Below are positions 21,952 through 31,563 of a stretch of 64,000 bases of DNA, piece by piece; the stretch's first letter is position 1, and every line of letters starts with the position of its first letter. This DNA comes from Sabellastarte sp. h YS-2021 (taxonomy: Eukaryota > Annelida > Polychaeta > Sabellida > Sabellidae). Position numbers and translations under genes: made by a program. The stretch spans positions 24,943,160 through 25,007,159 of the forward strand of contig OZ024927.1 in the NCBI GenBank assembly GCA_964017235.1. Reading direction: 5' to 3'. Under the pieces are notes generated by a model, which ran no database searches, was not told where the DNA came from, and saw only the letters and a program-made list of their open reading frames with translations.

Positions 21952-22573
21952 GTAGATATAAACAGCCAAAGCCCTTGCATATAAAGTTCTGATAACTGGA
22001 TGTCTTTCCCAGTAGAGTAAAAAAGAATGAAAATATAATGTCCCTAGGTGACGCTGAAGATAGATATATACAATGAAACTCCTTTATGTAGAAATCTGCT
22101 TTGTAGATTATCTCTTTGAAGTATCATCAAACACCAGGTCATGTGTACAGCCAAAACATTCTAAGTACAGCTCCTTAAAGGAGATTCACTTTTCAAGTAG
22201 AAGCCAATATCAGATGCTAACAGGGCAGATAAATATGAAGCCAAACTAAAGTTATCTTATTCTGACAGAGCTGTGTTGTAACAAATTATCAGGTACATAA
22301 AATCTAAACATTGTTGTCATATTGTATAGCCATTAGGCTAACATGGGAAGTGAACCACATAATTAGATGCTTATTAACTCAGAATTAAAAACAATGTGAA
22401 AATGTCTGATGCATAGATTTCTTTTTTAATTAGAAGTAACCATCAGGTTCTTGGAGGGCCCTTTACATTGAAATATTTACCCTCCTATTTGGAATGTATT
22501 TTGCTATCCTCTTGTAATAATACAACTCACGCGGCTTTAGTTGTACATTCAATGTCCTTTGCATTCATTCTAG
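21952..22573 (+). other. Intron between exons E2 and F
   Basis: About 620 bp, AT-rich, no further feature recognised. Confidence 0.6.
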
Positions 22574-22709
22574 TGCTGGTGTGGGCCGTACAGGCACCTT
22601 TATCTGTGTGGATCGGTTGCTGCAGCACATGCGAGAGCATGATGAGGTTGACGTGTTTGGCACCGTGCTGGAAATGAGGCACTACAGGTGTCACATGGTG
22701 CAAACTGAG
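22574..22709 (+). CDS. Receptor tyrosine phosphatase, constitutive exon F (P-loop AGVGRTG)
   Basis: 136 bp; the first T completes the Ser codon of HCS and 45 codons follow, ending in phase 0. The acceptor is gcattcattctag and the donor is the perfect gtgagt. It encodes [19 protein letters not shown], then [22 protein letters not shown]. The P-loop Arg and the following helix are intact, so the phosphate-binding cradle HC(S)AGVGRTG is assembled across the E-F splice junction. VDRLLQ, VDVFG and MVQTE agree with R3-type single-domain receptor phosphatases. It must follow E1 or E2 for the frame to stay open. Confidence 0.95.
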
Positions 22710-23489
22710 GTGAGTAGCGAAGCAGTGGAATGACTGGTTGTTTGAATGATTGCCTGATTGATTTACTGGCACTCAAAAACAATGGAATTGAGGATTAATG
22801 ACTGGTTGGTTGTGAGGTTGGCTGGAATGGCTCTACATTTTCAGGATCAATTAATTGCCAGTTTACACAACTCATGTTCAACTTATTTTGCCCTTTTGTT
22901 TCTCTTTGAACTAAAAAAAACTTTCTAAGAAGAGCACATGTCAAACTCTGTGAAAATTGTAGTTGTGTCTAAATTTTTCAACTTGTAGTATCTAGCAAAA
23001 ATACTCGCTTCCTTTAGTATGGTGGTAAACATAAACAAAAGAAAACTCTCAGTTTATGGTTTGAAAATGGTTTGAAATATGATACAAACACCTGGATATT
23101 TTTATATTAATAACAAACAAGAGTTTCTGTAAAATAATTAATTAAAATTGTCAATGCCTGACAGCAATGCGACACTTTTACTATGATTAATTGATTGCAT
23201 GTTGAGTTTCATTCTGTCACTTGTATCCTGTTAACTTTGTTTACTTTGCCATCCAATGATGTTTAAATGTGTAAATTACACAGGATAACCGCAAAACTAG
23301 TTTTAAATTTGCAAATCTGTAATATTCTTGGTTTTTGTTTCTCAGCCCAACAAATGTTTAATGTAGTGTAAGATCAAAAGTGAACTGAATGAATAAGAAG
23401 AGTAAGATAGCCGTCGACAAATCCACACATGGATAGTAAACTGATGCAGTTTTAGTAGCTACCTTGACCACCATTGGAAAGTAGAAAAA

Positions 23490-23945
23490 CATGATGGGCG
23501 GCTGGGCGGGCTTCGTGAAAAAGTTTGTCTGGGCTGTATCTCAGAAACCAATAGGTGTAGGAAGTTGATACTTGGTAGGCACATTGGTTAGGATGTGTAA
23601 GTGTGCAACGTCATGGTCTGACCTTGATTTGACCTTGCCGTAGTGACCTTGACCTATAAAATCTTGTCTGGGCTATATCTCGGAAACCGTAAGAAGTTGA
23701 TACTTGGTACGGACATTGGTTAGGGGGTGTGGGTGTTTAACGTCATGGTGTGACCTTGATTTGACCTTTGACTTGCTGTAGTGACCTTGACCTATAAAAT
23801 CTTGTCCGGGCTATATCTCGGAACCGTAAGGTGTAGGAAGTTGATACTTGGTAGGGACATTGGTTAGGGGGTGTAGGTGTGCAACATCATGGTCTGACCT
23901 TGATTTGACCTTTGACCTTGTTGTAGTGACCTTGACCTTTAAAAT
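23490..23945 (+). repeat. About 140-bp tandem repeat, three copies
   Basis: The phrase cttgtctgggctatatctcg and variants recur near 23523, 23661 and 23801, each followed by gaagttgatacttggtaggg, acattggttaggg and tgaccttgatttgacctt. A GC-rich stretch (gggcggctgggcgggc) precedes the first copy. It is probably the core of another small Helentron-like element, but its ends could not be fixed. Confidence 0.75.
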
Positions 23946-24424
23946 CTTGTTGCACCTTTGGGTCTGTCTTTTGATGCAGATTAAGCACTGTTAAAGTCAT
24001 ATTAGAATTCATTAAGAATTTTACTTTTACAACTTCCCATTGAAACAGATGGAATTTCATCAAGTGAGCCACAGATTTTGCTCCAACACCACACATAAGC
24101 ATTCATTGAATGTATTACCACGTCTGTATGCATGGTAATATTCAAAACATCCAAACCATAATTCGGCCATGCCAAATGTAGATAAAGAGTGACGTAATGT
24201 TTAGTTTACTGCATAATGCTGTCATCTTGTTATTGAATTGTCTTGTTTTAATACTTCATCTTTACATGCGTTATCTTTCTCTTAGACATTATTTTCTCTA
24301 TTTAAATATTGTTTGGACCTTTATATAACTGACAGTGCTCTGAAAGTATCCTGAACTTTGTACTGATACAGTACTTATCTCATGGTATTAAAAATATTTC
24401 CCTAGGCTGTGGGGTACGGGCATC

Positions 24425-25540
24425 TCTGATGCTATTTATGACCACCCCACTGGGGATGGACATATTATTTTTGCTTTTTCCGTCGTCCGCCGTCCGGACG
24501 CTTGGTTTCCACTCGTTTGAAGGAAAAGTATTTATCCTATCTTTACCAAATTTGGTATGGGTGTTTATTGGGTTAATAGCTTGCATGGGATTGCTTTTGG
24601 TGAAGATAGGTCTATAGCTAACTGAGTAATAGCTACTTAGCTACTTTTGTGCACTTCTTTTGTTTCCGGGCATTTTAAGGAAAACTATTTGACATATCTT
24701 TACCAAATTTAGTATGAGCATTACTTAGGTCGATAGCTTGGTTGGGATTGCTTTTAGTGATAGTAGCTATATAACTGACTGAGTAATAGCTACTTTGCCA
24801 AAAATGGAAAAACACAAATTTGCTTCTATCTCCTTAACCGTGCGAGATAGAGCGATTTTGTCGAAATTTTCAAGCCTCAGGTTGTGTGAAAAATGTACTC
24901 TTGGCAATTTAAAAAAAAATTTCCCCTCCCCAAAAATGGTGGCCATTTTGAATTTTTGAATTTTTGCAAAAAATGGCAAAACACTAATTTGCTTCTATCT
25001 CCTTAACCGCGCGAGATAGAGCGATTTTGGCGAAATCTTCGACCCCCCAGGCTATCTAAGAAATGTACTATTGGCAATTTTCAAAAAAATTTCCCCTCCC
25101 CAAAATGGCGGCCATTTTGAATTTTCAAATTTTTGCCAAAAATGGCACAACACAAATTTTCTTCTATCTCCTTAACCGTGTGAGATAGAGCGATTTCATC
25201 AAAATTTTCAACCCATAGGGTATCTGAGCAATGTACTCTTGGCAATTTAAAAAAAATTTTCCTCTCCCCAAAAATGGCGGCCATTTTGTATTTTCGAATT
25301 TTTGCCAAAAATGGCAAAACACAAATTTGCTTCTATCTCCTTAACTGTGCAAGATAGAATGATTTCGTCAAAATTTTCAACCCAACCAATGCAAAAAGGC
25401 ATGAAGCTGAAATAATTTACATTGTATACTAATAAATATTTAAGCATCATTGATATATTTTACAAATGAAACAGGGTCTTGTAAGACCACTGTACAATTT
25501 TTGAAAAAGGTTCATGGGGTGGACATTACACATGATAATG
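24425..25540 (+). mobile_element. Small tandem-repeat element with 169-bp array
   Basis: It starts near tgaccaccccactgggg at 24439, followed by a GTCGTCCGCCGTCCGG run like the one after the 5' ends of the Helentron-like elements. It holds about four 169-bp monomers (aaaatggtgg at 24933, aaaatggcgg at 25102 and 25271). It appears to end near ggttcatggggtggaca at 25509, which partly mirrors the start. The boundaries are tentative. The monomers belong to the same family as those at 55.8-56.9 kb. Confidence 0.6.
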
Positions 25541-25682
25541 TGTGTTCTTCTATGCTATCCTGTTTCTATTCATATGTCGCAGCTGCTATCAACAGGGCGT
25601 CCTATTTCTAGTTTTTTATTTGAGTACATCAGGTTGCCCCTATGTCACATTGAGTAACTTTTAACCTGTGGTTCTGTTTCAG

Positions 25683-25854
25683 GACCAGTACATTTATATC
25701 CACGATTGTCTTCGTGATGCCATCCAGCGAGGCCTGCATCTGGGACCTGAGCAGAATGTGTATGAAAACCAGATGGGCCAGACAACAGAGGAAGAAAATG
25801 ATGAGCCTCTTTATGCCAACACACCCGATGGAGAATCTGATGAGGATGAGACAG
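25683..25854 (+). CDS. Receptor tyrosine phosphatase, exon G (QTEDQY end of domain and acidic YxN tail)
   Basis: 172 bp: 57 codons plus 1 nt. Strong acceptor gttctgtttcag; donor gtgggg is weak. Joined to exon F it completes MVQTE-DQYIYIHDCLRDAIQ, the Q-loop and last helix of the catalytic domain. The domain is followed by a tail, not a second phosphatase domain. The tail carries two YxN sites, VYENQ (Tyr 27 of the exon) and LYANT (Tyr 44), the consensus for GRB2-type SH2 binding; R3 receptor phosphatases are known for such C-terminal tyrosines. The final 22 residues are half Asp/Glu. Without splicing, the frame runs 9 more codons (GGLYLYGW type) into minisatellite sequence and stops at 25883, so splicing to a further exon is more likely. 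Confidence 0.92.
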
Positions 25855-25956
25855 GTGGGGGACTGTACTTGTATGGCTGGTGATACAAATATAATACAGG
25901 TAGAGGAGGAGAGGGGACCTATACATGTAAATGTGGGATGCAGGTGTAATGCAGAT
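25855..25956 (+). repeat. Proximal part of minisatellite, starting at the exon G donor
   Basis: Directly after the exon G donor the sequence reads gactgtacttgtatggctgg tgatac, matching the unit of the minisatellite at 34.7-35.8 kb (ctgtacatgtatg, ggctggtgatacagg). It is interrupted at about 25957 by the DIRS element and resumes at about 34415, so both parts were once one array beginning at the exon edge. Confidence 0.7.
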
Positions 25957-26279
25957 GCAATTTTATTGCACTACAACAGCTTACCATGTGGGACTGAATG
26001 CTTTATTGGTTGCCGCGAGGCATCACGACCAACGTCTAAGAAAAAAAGACATTTATTGTTGGCCGTAGCCTCAGGTTGTCGTCACGTGATCTGCCCCTTT
26101 GTAATCACTTTTCTCGTTGGTTGCCGCCATCTTACAATCTTTGGGAAGTATTTACTGCCTTTTTCTTTCTATATCTCAGTGCAGTGTTATTGTTAAGCGT
26201 TCCCGTTTATGTATTTCATTTATTATTGTATAAAGCCCATTCTGGCCAATTTTCAGCACTTCCGCTTTTGTAAATCTCC

Positions 26280-27069
26280 TTCCACTGTCAAGTGGTACCA
26301 GCTAGGCCAGTCTTGTTATGAGGACAAAATACAAGAGCTGAATACAGACTTTGCCAAGATTTGTATTTCTCCTAAGTCATCTGGGCTCCTATGGTCAAGG
26401 TTCCTCTTCCAATTCTTAAAGAATTGGAACATCAGGCAAGACAGAATTTTCCACTCTCAATTTCGCTACTACCTTTGCCAAGACTTCCTCTTTCTGTCGT
26501 GTCACTTTGGAGAAGTGTCAATATAGCCTGAAACACTTTTCAAACAGGTCAAGTCTCAGATCAGGAAAGGTGCCGACCCTGATAAAGTAGCGAAACGTGG
26601 ATATGAGGAAGCCTGTGAGTCTCTGGATCTGTGGAATAAGACGGATCTTGATCCAACACAGGGCCTTGCCTTGCCTTAGTAGTCCTTGTCCCATATTCTC
26701 CAGAGAAAATTATACTCAATGGGCAATACTGGCTTGCTTAGGCTCGAAGCCGAAATGACCCTATTACAACCACACTTAGGAGAAACCAGGCGCCAAGAAC
26801 TCAGGAATGCTGAAGGAAGACGAGGACTTCCTTCTCAAAAAAAGGCACCTTAAAGATTCTCAGGGTTTCGGACCCTACCAGAATAAGCCCTTTCGTGCTC
26901 CCCACAAGAAAAGAGGCTCCTACAGGAAACGCCCCTATGGGGGCAATTCCTCACAAAGCAGTAACCAGTCGTTTTCTTCCAACAGGGGAAAACAGAACTT
27001 CAGAGGCTCCAAAGGTCGTTTTTTCGACCCCACAACAGGGGAAGAGGGCGTGGATCCCTCTTCCCAATG
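26280..27069 (+). pseudogene. DIRS gag-like region, broken
   Basis: Frames shift several times. The last part (26807-27067) encodes a basic, Ser/Asn/Gly-rich stretch (FRAPHKKRGSYRKRPYGG, NRGKQNFRGSKGRF), typical of the nucleic-acid-binding end of DIRS gag proteins. The upstream part (KSQIRKGADPDKVAKRGYEE near 26550) looks like a helical capsid segment. Placement between the left inverted repeat and the reverse transcriptase supports gag. Stops and frameshifts rule out a working protein. Confidence 0.6.
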
Positions 27070-27159
27070 ACTCCTTTAAAGCCTCAAGCAGTCCACCAGT
27101 AGGAGGTCGCCTCCGTTCTTTCAGCAGAGACTGGCAAACAAACAATTGTTCATCCAACG

Positions 27160-27960
27160 TATTAAACCTTATCACCAATGGCTACGTACTGCCATTCCTC
27201 TCAAAGCCCAACTTGGTCAGGTTTTCTCTGATAATATCAGAATACAAGGCCCTCCCAAAGGACCAAGCCTTGGCTCATTGCATCCAGTCTCTACTCTCAA
27301 AGAACGTTATCGAAAGGGTGGAAAATGTAAAATCTCCCGGGTTTTACAATCGCCTGTTTCTAGTACCCATGCCTCACTAAGGTGGAGGCCAGTTATAAAC
27401 TTAAGCAGACTCAACACTTTTCTACATGTAGAAAAGTTCAAGATGAAAACTCCAGAGTCCATCAGGACCTCCCTGATTCCAGGGGAATGGGTATCGTCGA
27501 TAGGTCTTTCGGACGTCTACCTTCACATCCCCATCCATCCCCACTCAAGGAAATACCTAAGATTTTGCCACAGGTCTCAGGAGTTCCAGTTCTCCTCCCT
27601 ACCTTTCGGACTGTCCACAGCCCCACAGGTCTTTACCATGATCGTAAAGGAGGTGAAGCTCACGGCCCTCTCCAGAGGTCTCAGACTCCACCAATACCTG
27701 GACAACTGGCTGATTAGGTCTCAGTCGCGGGAGGAAGCCCTAGTGAACACTCAGGCAGTGGTACATCTAACCCAGCCCTTGGGATGGATCATCAATCAGG
27801 AAAAATCAGAACTGAATCCCACTCAGGTGTTTTTTGTTCGTGGGTTACGAATACCACCGGGATTCAGTCCTTGTAAAACCCACTCAAGAGAGATGGCTCA
27901 AACCAGGATTTTATCCTACACCTCAAGTCAAAACATGTTTTGACTGCAAGATGTTTGATG
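27160..27960 (+). pseudogene. DIRS reverse transcriptase, inactivated
   Basis: Segments in order: VIERVENVKSPGFYNRLFLV (27300-27370), frameshift, RWRPVINLSRLNTFL (27380-27425), VSSIGLSDVYLHIPIHP (27490-27540), SSLPFGLSTAPQVFT (27590-27640), HQYLDNWLIRSQ (27690-27725), then a second frameshift and FVGYEY (27838). This is a typical DIRS reverse transcriptase, which would copy element RNA. The first catalytic Asp of motif A is Gly (IGL for IDL), and the motif C pair is Asp-Asn (YLDN for YLDD), so the enzyme is dead even apart from the frameshifts. Confidence 0.88.
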
Positions 27961-28079
27961 TCTTTAATTGGGTTGCTAGCCTCAATGGAGAAAATGGTCC
28001 CATAGGGACGACTTCACATGAGGCCCTTTCAGTTTCACATCAAGGAGCACTGGAAATTTCCTCAACCACTGGACAGCCT

Positions 28080-28385
28080 CCTTCCTTGGACAGAAGCCAT
28101 CTCTGCACACCTGGATTGGTGGCAGAATCCTGCACACATGATGAAAGGCTCGGGCCTTCATCCCAAAGGCCACAGTATCCAACTCTTTACAGACGCCTCA
28201 AACGAAGGTTGGGGCGCTCAATTAGAACAAAATTCTACTCAAGGTCTGTGGTCACCCCAGGAAAAAGAGCTACACATAAACGTCCTAGAATTGAAAGCTG
28301 TCTTTCTGGCCCTGAGACACTTCAAAGACCAGTGTCAGGACCAAACAGTGCTAGTTGCGACGGACATCTCAAAAACAACTGGAGG
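28080..28385 (+). pseudogene. DIRS RNase H, first copy, truncated
   Basis: The segment AHLDWWQNP followed by LFTDASNEGWGAQL, LHINVLELKAVFLALRHF and TVLVATDIS matches the RNase H of DIRS elements (catalytic Asp in TDAS, Glu in LELKA, Asp in ATD). After ATDIS the frame leaves the family consensus near 28370-28400, where the second DIRS fragment begins. It would have degraded the RNA strand during element replication. Confidence 0.85.
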
Positions 28386-28475
28386 GTACCAGAATCACTG
28401 GAAAAGGTGATCCAAGTCCCCAGGTCCCTGCACCCCCCCATTTACAATGGTGGCTGAAGGAAGACAATGTACTTA

Positions 28476-29340
28476 CAGGCCAACCATTACACCCAATAGA
28501 GCATGCTCTGCAAATATTTACAGACGCATCAATAGAAGGGTGGGGCACTCACTTAAACGAGCACACTACAGGAGGAACCAGGTCCCTTCCGGGAAGCAAG
28601 CTGCATATAAACTATCTAGAACTTAAAGCAGTCTTTCTGGCTTTAAAAGAGTTCCAAGACCTTTGCTCAAACAAGATAGTACTTGTAGCAACCGACAACA
28701 GCACAGTAGTGTCATACATAAACAAGGAAGGAGGCATGAGGTCGGGCCCACTTGTGCCCTGCTATGGAGAATCTTGACCTGGTGTACCAGGAAACAAGTG
28801 ACTCTAAGCCCGACACATTCCAGGCCGGCTGAATGTGGTAGCAGACAAGCTATCCAGGCTAGGCCAGACCATCCAAACAGAGTGGTTTCTCCTTCCAGAG
28901 GCACCAGCCCAAAATAGACTTAATTGCCATGAGGTTCAACAACAAGTTGCCTCTGTTTGTGTCACCGGTACCGGATCCCCTGGTCACAGCAGTGGATGCG
29001 CTCAGTCGGCCATGGTAGGATCTGGAAGCATACACCTTCCCACCATCAGCCATATTGGGCAAAGTGGTGGAGGAGTTGCAGGACTCCCCATGCAAGAGAA
29101 TCATTCTGATTGCTGTGGGGTGGCCCAACATGCCTTGGTTTTGGGATCTAGTGGCCATGTCCAGCCAAATCCCACTGAGCCTGCCCATCTGCCCAACCTG
29201 TTGACAGCCATTCAATCAGATCCCTCACAGAAATCTGACAAATCTTTATCTTCGTGCATGGCTCCTAGAGCCTCAGCAATCGAGGAGCAGGGCTTGTCTG
29301 AGGCAGTGGCAGCAAGAATTGAGGCTCCTCAAAGGGGATC
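28476..29340 (+). pseudogene. DIRS RNase H and linker region, second copy
   Basis: LQIFTDASIEGWGTHL (28510-28560), LHINYLELKAVFLALKEF (28600-28655) and IVLVATDNSTVVSYINKEGG (28676-28735) form a fuller RNase H than the first copy. After a frameshift come ARHIPGRLNVVADKLSRLGQ (28810-28870), then in another frame FNNKLPLFVSPVPDPLVTAVDALSRPW and IILIAVGWPNMPWFWDLVAM (to about 29160). At least two frameshifts and a stop after SRPW show inactivation. Confidence 0.85.
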
Positions 29341-29429
29341 AATCAGATAGTCTATGAGGCAAGTGGGCCTTTTTACAAAGTGATGTATCACTCCTCAGGT
29401 GGACTTCAGGGCCCCCCCCCCCTTCCCGT

Positions 29430-30335
29430 AAAGTCAGCTGCTGACTTCCTTAGGTACCTGTTTCAGGACAGGAAGTTGCACCCCAGCACCATTGATGGTT
29501 ACAGGTCAGCCATTGCTGATTGACTGGGAAAGTCGCCGATCAATATCAGTAAGGATGAAAATTTCACTCGTCTCCTGGATAGTTTCCACTGAGACAGACC
29601 CAAAGGCCGGAAGGGAATCCCCTCCTGGAACCTCTCCCTGATTTTTACACCTGCTGACAAGGGTCATTTTGAACCAATTAAAGAGGCCTCCTTGAAGCAT
29701 TTGACCTTCAAGACAGTTTTCCTCTTGGCCCTGGGGTCGGGCAAGAGTAGAAGTGAGATACATGCTTGGCAAAACAGAAATATTAGACACCAATCCGACT
29801 GGTCAAGGTGCCCCTGTACCCATCACCCAGCTTTCTCTCCAAGAATCAGCTGGCCAAAGAGAGTCCAGACAGTGTGGCCCCAGGGGTATAACAGCCGTGG
29901 CCCCAACTCTGGATAGATCCCTCAAGTCTGACAGGTCCCTCTGTCCAGTCAGAGCATTGCGCTACTATTTGGACAGGACCTCGGGCAGAATAAGGAGGTG
30001 ATTTTTTGTCTCCTTTAAGAAAGGTTTTGACAAAGACATCTCACCTGCCACTATCTCCTCTTGGATCAAGCAGACTGTGATCCTATGTTATGAGCTGTCT
30101 GACCAGGAGGCCCACACTTTACATCAGGTTAAAGCCCATGATGTCAGGGCCTTTGATGCTTCTAAGGTCTTCCAGTCGGGAGTTTCCTTGGATACAGTCT
30201 TGTCAGCCTGCCACTGAAGTCACATAATACCTTCACATAGTTCTATCTGAAGGGCGGGGCTTGGGCTGATTCAGAGCTTTACCAATTGGGCTCGGTAGTG
30301 GCTGCTCAGCAGATCCACAAGTGGCCCTTAGATTG
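29430..30335 (+). pseudogene. DIRS tyrosine recombinase, second family
   Basis: ADFLRYLFQDRKLHPSTIDG (29450-29510), LTFKTVFLLALGSGKSRSEI (29700-29760), DRSLCPVRALRYYLDRT (29930-29985), SWIKQTVILCYEL (30060-30100), VKAHDVRAFDASKVF (30128-30172) and SACH (30207) follow the DIRS recombinase consensus. The HxxR box (HDVR) is kept. A stop replaces the Trp after SACH, and more stops and frameshifts occur (for example IAD-stop at 29520). It would have performed integration by site-specific recombination. Confidence 0.85.
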
Positions 30336-30724
30336 AGGAGATTTGTATATATGTATAAACAGTTTCTACATGTACATAAGAATTAAGTGTGGCGTGCTTC
30401 CTTCGGGAGGTTTATTTGCATTCTGGGACTGAACTCATCCCTCTCTTCCCCTACCTCAGAGCAGGTCTGCAAAAGGGGGGGGGGGGGGGCAACGGCGGTA
30501 TAGCCCCGGGTAACCGGCTGCTGGCAACCGACTATGGCCTTACAGGGTTTCCTGACCTTAAAGTCAACCCAGGCCTGGGCCTATAGGTCTCCTGACAAAG
30601 TCAGCCTAGACCGTAGGTTAAAATTTGCTATTACTTGTGAGTTCACACAAGTCCCTAGTAACTTACCCGCCGGCCAAGCGGTAGTTATTCAGCAATTGTC
30701 CATTGGATAGGAAGTATTAACGCA

Positions 30725-31000
30725 ATAAAATTGCAAATTTAATAAGTAAATTAAATTTTTATAAGTTAATACACTGGACACACAAGACCCTCCCACCGAC
30801 CCCGCTATCAGCTTACTAGGGGTCTAATAGGTTTAGACAACGAAAAAGATGCTATGACGTCATGTTGTCTAGACAGGAGGTAAATACCATGCGCTACCTA
30901 GCGAATGCACAGTACTGGGACCGGCCAGCCGACCGGATTAGCAATTGTCCATTGGATAGGGTATTAACTTATAAAAATTTAATTTACTTATTAAATTTGC
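30725..31000. repeat. DIRS 3' terminal inverted repeat pair, second family
   Basis: Thirty-nine bases at 30731-30769 (gcaaatttaataagtaaatt … agttaata) occur as an exact reverse complement at 30961-30999. The phrase agcaattgtccattggatag also flanks both arms, at 30691-30710 and 30940-30959. The spacer of about 190 bp is GC-richer. The layout is the same as at 4335-4675 and 34101-34412. Confidence 0.85.
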
Positions 31001-31563
31001 AAGTTGTTCTCAATGAGCTCACAAAAGCACCCTTTAAGCCTATGAAAGACACAGACCTCAAACATCTCACTCTCAAAACTGCTTTCTTGCTAGCTTTGGC
31101 CTCCTGCAAGCGCCGCAGCGAAATCCATGCCTGGGTTGCAAACAAAGTATTTAATCAAGGCCACTGGGAAAAGGTCTCCTTGTTCCCTTCTTCTGACTTC
31201 ATAGCCAAAAACCAACTAGCAAGAGAAGATTCTCAAAGTGTGTCTCCGGTGACTATCCCTGCTTTGACTACCATTGTGGATAGACAGTTTAAGAAGACAG
31301 GACCCTGTGTCCGGTGCAGGCCCTGAGGTACTATCTGGACCGAACCAAGGACCTAAGAGATTCCTGGTCCCTCCTTTTCATTTCCTTCAAGAAAGGACAT
31401 ACATCAGTCATCAGACCCGCTACTCTCTCTTCTTGGTTGAAACAAACCATCCTACTTTGTTATAAACAAGCAGACCATCAAGCCTTGGACTTAGTCCAAG
31501 TCAAAGCGCGTGACATTCAGGCCTTCGCAGCCTCTAAGGCGCTTTACGGTGGGGTATCAGTGG
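31001..31563 (+). pseudogene. DIRS tyrosine recombinase of the outer element, part 1
   Basis: LKHLTLKTAFLLALASCKRR then SEIHAW, LRYYLDRTKD, SWLKQTILLCYKQ and VKARDIQAFAASKALYGGVS give a recognisable DIRS recombinase. The HxxR box has become ARDIQ, losing both His and Arg, so catalysis is lost. The frame is interrupted near 31324 and then by the hAT element at 31564; the text resumes at 33439. Confidence 0.85.

Larger units (their letters stand above)
22710..25682 (+). other. Intron between exons F and G
   Basis: About 3 kb. The first 780 bp are plain AT-rich intron; the rest holds the tandem repeat at 23.5 kb and the 169-bp array element at 24.4-25.5 kb, listed separately. Confidence 0.6.
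28400..31000 (+). mobile_element. Second DIRS family fragment nested in the first
   Basis: At about 28400 a second RNase H begins (WWLKEDNVLTGQPLHPIEH), followed by the linker region and a tyrosine recombinase. The fragment ends at the 39-bp inverted repeat pair at 30731-30999. At 31001 the recombinase of the outer element resumes with FELTKAP-type sequence. The fragment therefore has a complete 3' terminus and a truncated 5' side. It is GC-richer and less decayed than the outer copy. A rearranged single element is a less likely alternative because two RNase H and two recombinase regions are present. Confidence 0.7.

Noticed and set aside
24425-25540. Calling exact ends and a Helentron terminus for the 24.4-kb element
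   Set aside because: The subterminal repeat is only partial and no hairpin plus CTAG could be found, so only a tentative element is reported.
26807-28777. Host reverse-transcriptase-like or RNase H gene
   Set aside because: Gene order, inverted termini and the tyrosine recombinase identify it as a DIRS retrotransposon; all frames are broken.
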